Shown: positions 60,992-64,000 of the stretch, piece after piece | Layout of the letters: every line of letters starts with the position of its first letter | How positions within the stretch are numbered: the first letter of the stretch is position 1 | From: Deltaproteobacteria bacterium | GTDB lineage: Bacteria; Myxococcota_A; Polyangia; Haliangiales; Haliangiaceae | Assembly (NCBI GenBank): GCA_025353585.1 | Contig: JANXOM010000045.1 | Location: 1-64,000 of the forward strand | DNA: 64,000 nucleotides | Direction of reading: 5' to 3' | The notes under the pieces: generated by a model | Told to the model about the DNA's origin: nothing | The model's database searches: none | What the model saw: the letters and a program-made list of their open reading frames with translations, nothing else | Translations under genes and position numbers: made by a program

Positions 60992-62343
60992 CGCCGCGGC
61001 GCGCCTGGCCCTGGTGGGCCGCGATCCTCGGGCCGCTGTGGCTCGCGCTCGCGCTGGGCTGTTACTGGGAGCCGGTCGTGCGCGATGGCTGGGGCAACCT
61101 GCGCTGGCATCGGTGGAGCGGCCTCTCGTTCGGGAACCTGTGGACGCAGGTGCAGGGCAACTACCTGCATGGCAATCCGCGGCTCGGGCAGACGGTCACG
61201 CTCCTGCAATACACGCCGGGGCCCTGGCACGTGCTCGGGACGCCGCTCCTCGAGCTGGCGATGTTCGCGCTGCTCTCGACGCTCGCGCTCGGGCGTCGGC
61301 CGAAGCTGCGGAGCATCGACGACGCGGTCGTCTTCGCGACGGTGACGGCGCTGGTGCTCGCGTGCGTGCCGGTCGTCGGACAGATGCTGTTCTACCGGCC
61401 GTACACGGGGAACTATCTCTTCGGGCTGACCGTCCAGCTGGCGTTCCTCGTGCCGTATCGCCTGCGCGCCGAGGGCGGGGGGCCGGCGGTGGGTGGTGCC
61501 TGGTGGCGCGCGCCGGCGATGCTCGTGTTCGGCGCGGCGGCGGGGCTGTGTAACGAGCACACGCCACCGGCGATCGGCGCGGCGGCGCTCTGCGCGGTGA
61601 TCGGGTGCTGGCGACGCGGCGATCGGCCGCGGGCGGGGATGCGGGCGTGGATGCTGGCCGGGCTCGTCGGCATCGGGCTCGGTTGGCTCGCGCTTCTCTC
61701 CGCTCCCGGGCAATCGTTCCGGTATCACGCCCTCGCGGCGCAGGCCTCTCCGCTCGATCGGATCGCGGACCGCGGCGCCGAGGGGGACGCGCGGATCATT
61801 CTGCACACGCTGTGGAGTGTGGCGTTCGCGCTGCCGTGGCTCGCGCTGGGCGTCGCCGCGCGTCGCGTCGTCGGGGCGCCGGCGGTGTCGCGCGCGCGGC
61901 GGCTCGCGGTGCGCGTGGGCCTCGGCGCGGCGGTGCTCGCCGCGGTGACGCTGCTCGGCTCGCCGAAGGAAGGCGATCGCCTGGCGTTCGCGTCGTGCGC
62001 CCTGGCCGCGACCGCCGTGGCGAGCTGGGTGACCGCGCAGCTCGCACCCGGCTGGTCGCGCCGCGCGTGCATGGGACTGGCCGCCCTCGCGATCGGCGGC
62101 GTGGGCATGCGCTGTGCGCTGGTGCTCTCCGAGGTCCACGCGGAGAACGAGGCGCGCATCGCGGCGATCCTCGCGGGTCCGAAGGACGGTGTGGTCACGG
62201 TGCCCGCATACACGCAGGGCCGATCGCGCTGGTTCCTCGGCGAGGACTTCGGGGTCCCGGGCGAACGCCAGTACGTCGCCGATACGTTCGGGCTCGGGGC
62301 TATCGAGCTGGCGCCCGGTGCGGCTACAGTCGAGCCACCATGA
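60988..62343 (+). CDS. DUF6056-like polytopic membrane protein (paralogue of 58129 product)
   Basis: 451 residues, GTG start overlapping the GT2 stop. About 10 transmembrane helices, with NPRLGQTVTLL, GNYLFGLTVQLAFLVPYRL and LCNEHTPPAIG matching the protein at 58129. It ends in a short extracytoplasmic part (DGVVTVPAYTQGRSRWFLGEDFGVPGERQYV) that aligns with the start of the other protein's longer C-terminal domain (EPSWWFLGDDFRDPKKRELITDFY). GT-C-type transferase or glycan-transfer accessory is the likely class. ATGA overlap with the adenosine deaminase gene. Confidence 0.75.
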   Translation: MTPRRAWPWWAAILGPLWLALALGCYWEPVVRDGWGNLRWHRWSGLSFGNLWTQVQGNYLHGNPRLGQTVTLLQYTPGPWHVLGTPLLELAMFALLSTLALGRRPKLRSIDDAVVFATVTALVLACVPVVGQMLFYRPYTGNYLFGLTVQLAFLVPYRLRAEGGGPAVGGAWWRAPAMLVFGAAAGLCNEHTPPAIGAAALCAVIGCWRRGDRPRAGMRAWMLAGLVGIGLGWLALLSAPGQSFRYHALAAQASPLDRIADRGAEGDARIILHTLWSVAFALPWLALGVAARRVVGAPAVSRARRLAVRVGLGAAVLAAVTLLGSPKEGDRLAFASCALAATAVASWVTAQLAPGWSRRACMGLAALAIGGVGMRCALVLSEVHAENEARIAAILAGPKDGVVTVPAYTQGRSRWFLGEDFGVPGERQYVADTFGLGAIELAPGAATVEPP

Positions 62344-63374
62344 CCGCGGCGCTCTCGCTGGAGCTGATCCAGCGGCTCCCGAAGACGGAGCTGCACTGTC
62401 ACCTCGATGGCTCGCTGCGCCTCGCGACCGTGCTCGAGCTCGCGCGCGCGCAGGGCGTGGCGCTGCCGACGTTCGATGCGGGCGAGCTGCGCGGGCTGCT
62501 GGTGGCGGGCGAGACGGTGGCCTCGCTCGAGGATTACCTGCGCGCGTTCTCGATCACGCTGTCGGTGCTGCAGCGCGAAGACGCTCTCGAGCGCTGCGCC
62601 TACGAGCTCGCGGAAGATGCGTGGGCGGAGGGCGTGCGGTACCTGGAGGTGCGGTACTCGCCGCTGCTGCACGTGCAGCAGGGGCTCGCGCCGACGGCCG
62701 TGATCGACGCGGTGCTGCGCGGGCTCGCGGCGGCGCGGCGGACGTACGGGATCCGGACAGGGTTGATCCTGAGCGCGATCCGGACCCTCGGCCCCGAGGC
62801 AGCGTTGCAGATCGCGCAGATGTGCGTGGCGTACAAGCACCGCGGGGTCGTGGCGCTGGATCTGGCGGGCGCCGAGGACGGGTTCCCGGCGAAGCGCTAT
62901 CGCGAGGCGTACGCGCTGGTGGCGGAGAACAACTTGAACTGCACGGCGCACGCGGGCGAGTCGTACGGCGCGGCGTCGATCCACCAGGCGATCCATCTGT
63001 GCGGGGCGCGGCGGATCGGGCACGGGACGCGGCTGGTGGAGGACGCGGATCTCCTGGACTTCGTCACGGACCAGCGGATCCCGCTGGAGGTGTGCCCGAC
63101 GAGCAACGTGCAGACGCGCGTGGCCCCGTCGTGGCGGGTGCACCCGCTCGAGTTCTATCTGGACTACGGGGTCTGCGTGACGATCAACACGGACAACCGG
63201 CTCATGTCGGAGACGACGGCGAGCAAGGAGCTGTGGGGCTGCGTCGAGGCGTTCGGGTGGGGCAGGGAGCGGCTCGAGCAGGTGGTGATGAACGGGTTCG
63301 AGGCCGCGTTTCTGCCATGGCGCGAGAAGCAGGAGCTGATGCGCGCGGTGCGGCGGGAGATGCAGGGAATCTAG
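62340..63374 (+). CDS. add: Adenosine deaminase
   Basis: 344 residues. All amidohydrolase-site motifs are present: PKTELHCHLDGSLR (H19, H21), TAHAGESYG near residue 203, RRIGHGTRLVED, EVCPTSNVQT, and INTDNRLMSETT. It converts adenosine to inosine in purine salvage, in the cytosol. The ATG overlaps the stop of the upstream membrane protein as ATGA, so it is transcribed with the sugar locus although its function differs. N-acyl or adenine deaminase is less likely given LHCHLDGS and CPTSN. Confidence 0.93.
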   Translation: MTAALSLELIQRLPKTELHCHLDGSLRLATVLELARAQGVALPTFDAGELRGLLVAGETVASLEDYLRAFSITLSVLQREDALERCAYELAEDAWAEGVRYLEVRYSPLLHVQQGLAPTAVIDAVLRGLAAARRTYGIRTGLILSAIRTLGPEAALQIAQMCVAYKHRGVVALDLAGAEDGFPAKRYREAYALVAENNLNCTAHAGESYGAASIHQAIHLCGARRIGHGTRLVEDADLLDFVTDQRIPLEVCPTSNVQTRVAPSWRVHPLEFYLDYGVCVTINTDNRLMSETTASKELWGCVEAFGWGRERLEQVVMNGFEAAFLPWREKQELMRAVRREMQGI

Positions 63375-63566
63375 GCGCCGGACGATCGACGATCACGCCC
63401 ATCACGCCCACGACGCCCACGACCCCCACGACGACGAAGCACCCCCACGACGACGAAGCACGCCCACGACGACGAAGCACGCCCACGAACCCGTGGTGTG
63501 ACATGGCTCTGTGGCCGTCGACGTTCACGCCGGCGAGGACGGTCGACGGTCCGGAGAGATCCACGA
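63375..63566. repeat. Intergenic tandem repeats
   Basis: Between two convergent genes. 9-bp CACGACGCC-like units run into three perfect 19-bp units starting CCCACGACGACGAAGCAC at 63425, 63444 and 63463. No gene seen. Confidence 0.7.
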
Positions 63567-64000
63567 TCAAGAGCTGCTGCCGGAACCGCTGCCGGAACCG
63601 GACCCGGAACCGCTGCCGGAACCGGAACCGCTGCCGGAACCGGACCCGCTGCCGGAACCGGAACCGCTGCCGTCGGAACCGCTGCCGGAACCGGAACCGC
63701 TGCCATCGGAACCGGAACCGCTGCCGGAACCGCTGCCGGAACCGGAACCGCTGCCGTCCGAACCGGAACCGGAACCGCTGCCCGCGTCGACGGCCGCGTC
63801 GATCGCTGCATCCGGCCGCGCATCGACCGCCGCATCCGGCCGCGCATCGACCGCTGCATCCGGCCGCGCATCGACCGCCGCATCCGGCCTCGCGTCCACC
63901 GCCGCGTCCGCGCTGCCGCCGCCCGCGTCCAGCGTGCACACGAGGTTCGCCGGCGCGTGTACCTGGTGGCAGCGGCCGTCGACCGCCGCGCAGGTGTAGT
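63567..64000 (-). CDS. 3' part of a repeat-rich, probably surface-exposed protein
   Basis: The frame is open at the right edge, so only the C-terminal 144 residues are visible. They begin [20 protein letters not shown], a Cys-bearing domain end. Four copies of the 8-residue repeat D-A-A-V-D-A-R-P follow (24-bp DNA unit, 63808-63903). The last ~70 residues are an almost pure (Gly-Ser)n tail broken by a few Asp, encoded by a CCGGAACCGCTG-type repeat. [11 protein letters not shown] linkers are a common look for lipoproteins of large-genome Myxococcota. In those the repeat usually links a lipid anchor to a folded domain; here it is at the C-terminus. Function unknown. Confidence 0.75.
   Translation of the reverse strand, partial: YTCAAVDGRCHQVHAPANLVCTLDAGGGSADAAVDARPDAAVDARPDAAVDARPDAAVDARPDAAIDAAVDAGSGSGSGSDGSGSGSGSGSGSGSGSDGSGSGSGSGSDGSGSGSGSGSGSGSGSGSGSGSGSGSGSGSGSSS
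63583..63780 (+). repeat. 6/12-bp CCGGAA / CCGCTG repeat encoding the Ser-Gly tail
   Basis: About 200 bases of CCGGAACCGCTG-like units, occasionally CCGTCGGAA or CCATCGGAA, which place Asp into the Gly-Ser run on the minus strand. Confidence 0.85.
63808..63903 (+). repeat. 24-bp tandem repeat, 4 copies
   Basis: Units start GCATCCGGCCGCGCATCGAC at 63808, 63832, 63856 and 63880; the last is diverged. On the minus strand they encode D-A-A-V-D-A-R-P. Confidence 0.85.

Noticed and set aside
63425-63903. Short direct repeats as a CRISPR array
   Set aside because: Units are contiguous (19 or 24 bp with no spacers) and those at 63808 are in-frame protein repeats.

Overview
The DNA is very GC-rich and almost fully coding, with many GTG starts and 4-base ATGA/GTGA gene overlaps. 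It carries Ser/Thr kinases fused to propellers, PilB/GspE-type ATPases, HEAT-repeat proteins, Pro-rich lipoproteins and a (DAAVDARP)n plus (Ser-Gly)n surface protein. This points to a large-genome Myxococcota (former Deltaproteobacteria), perhaps near Kofleriaceae/Haliangiales. The phylum is inferred from gene content, not from a marker-gene tree. No rRNA, tRNA, CRISPR, prophage or transposase gene was seen.

Layout. 1-4270 (minus): a MoxR ATPase, a DUF58 protein and a membrane protein that runs off the left edge. 4361-6658: a Wzx-like flippase, a small membrane protein and a ferredoxin. 6659-8064: a non-coding island of minisatellite, inverted repeats, one 89-bp paired-box repeat and a frameshifted four-helix-bundle (S23-type) pseudogene. 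8065-11275 (minus): an RDD protein and an MshEN-HEAT protein. 11334-13430: a pyruvate-phosphate-dikinase-like lipoprotein. 13490-15698 (minus): a small unknown protein, rpsU, prmA and rsmE, with rsmE bracketed by inverted 89-bp repeats. 15858-20826: two M16 peptidase-family proteins and a DUF4105/Lnb-like membrane protein. 20750-26371: an end-joining repair neighbourhood (LigD without a ligase domain, PolX-like protein, Ku). 26590-31064: a HEAT protein, a PlsC acyltransferase and a large Fe-S flavoprotein.

31140-39496 is the most unusual block. Overlapping genes encode a CheY-like receiver, a zinc-ribbon protein ending in a FliM-like SQDDVDRLF peptide, a PilB/GspE ATPase, a CheX-like phosphatase and a CheA-like kinase with no CheW-type P5 domain. 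A transmembrane Ser/Thr kinase-propeller follows. It reads as a self-contained phospho-signalling module wired to a type IV pilus/type II secretion ATPase, with no receptor or CheW gene nearby.

39534-63374 is a surface-polysaccharide locus. It has a flippase-like LPG_synthase_TM protein, two methyltransferases, an SDR, glycosyltransferases (GT2 and GT-C), an epimerase and an oxidoreductase. It also holds a complete-looking GDP-D-glycero-D-manno-heptose pathway (transaldolase, gmhA, hddA, gmhB, hddC), a NodB-like deacetylase and a series of large polytopic proteins. Two genes at 43.0-46.3 kb look lower in GC and may be acquired. An adenosine deaminase follows. The window ends inside the 3' part of a minus-strand repeat-rich surface protein.
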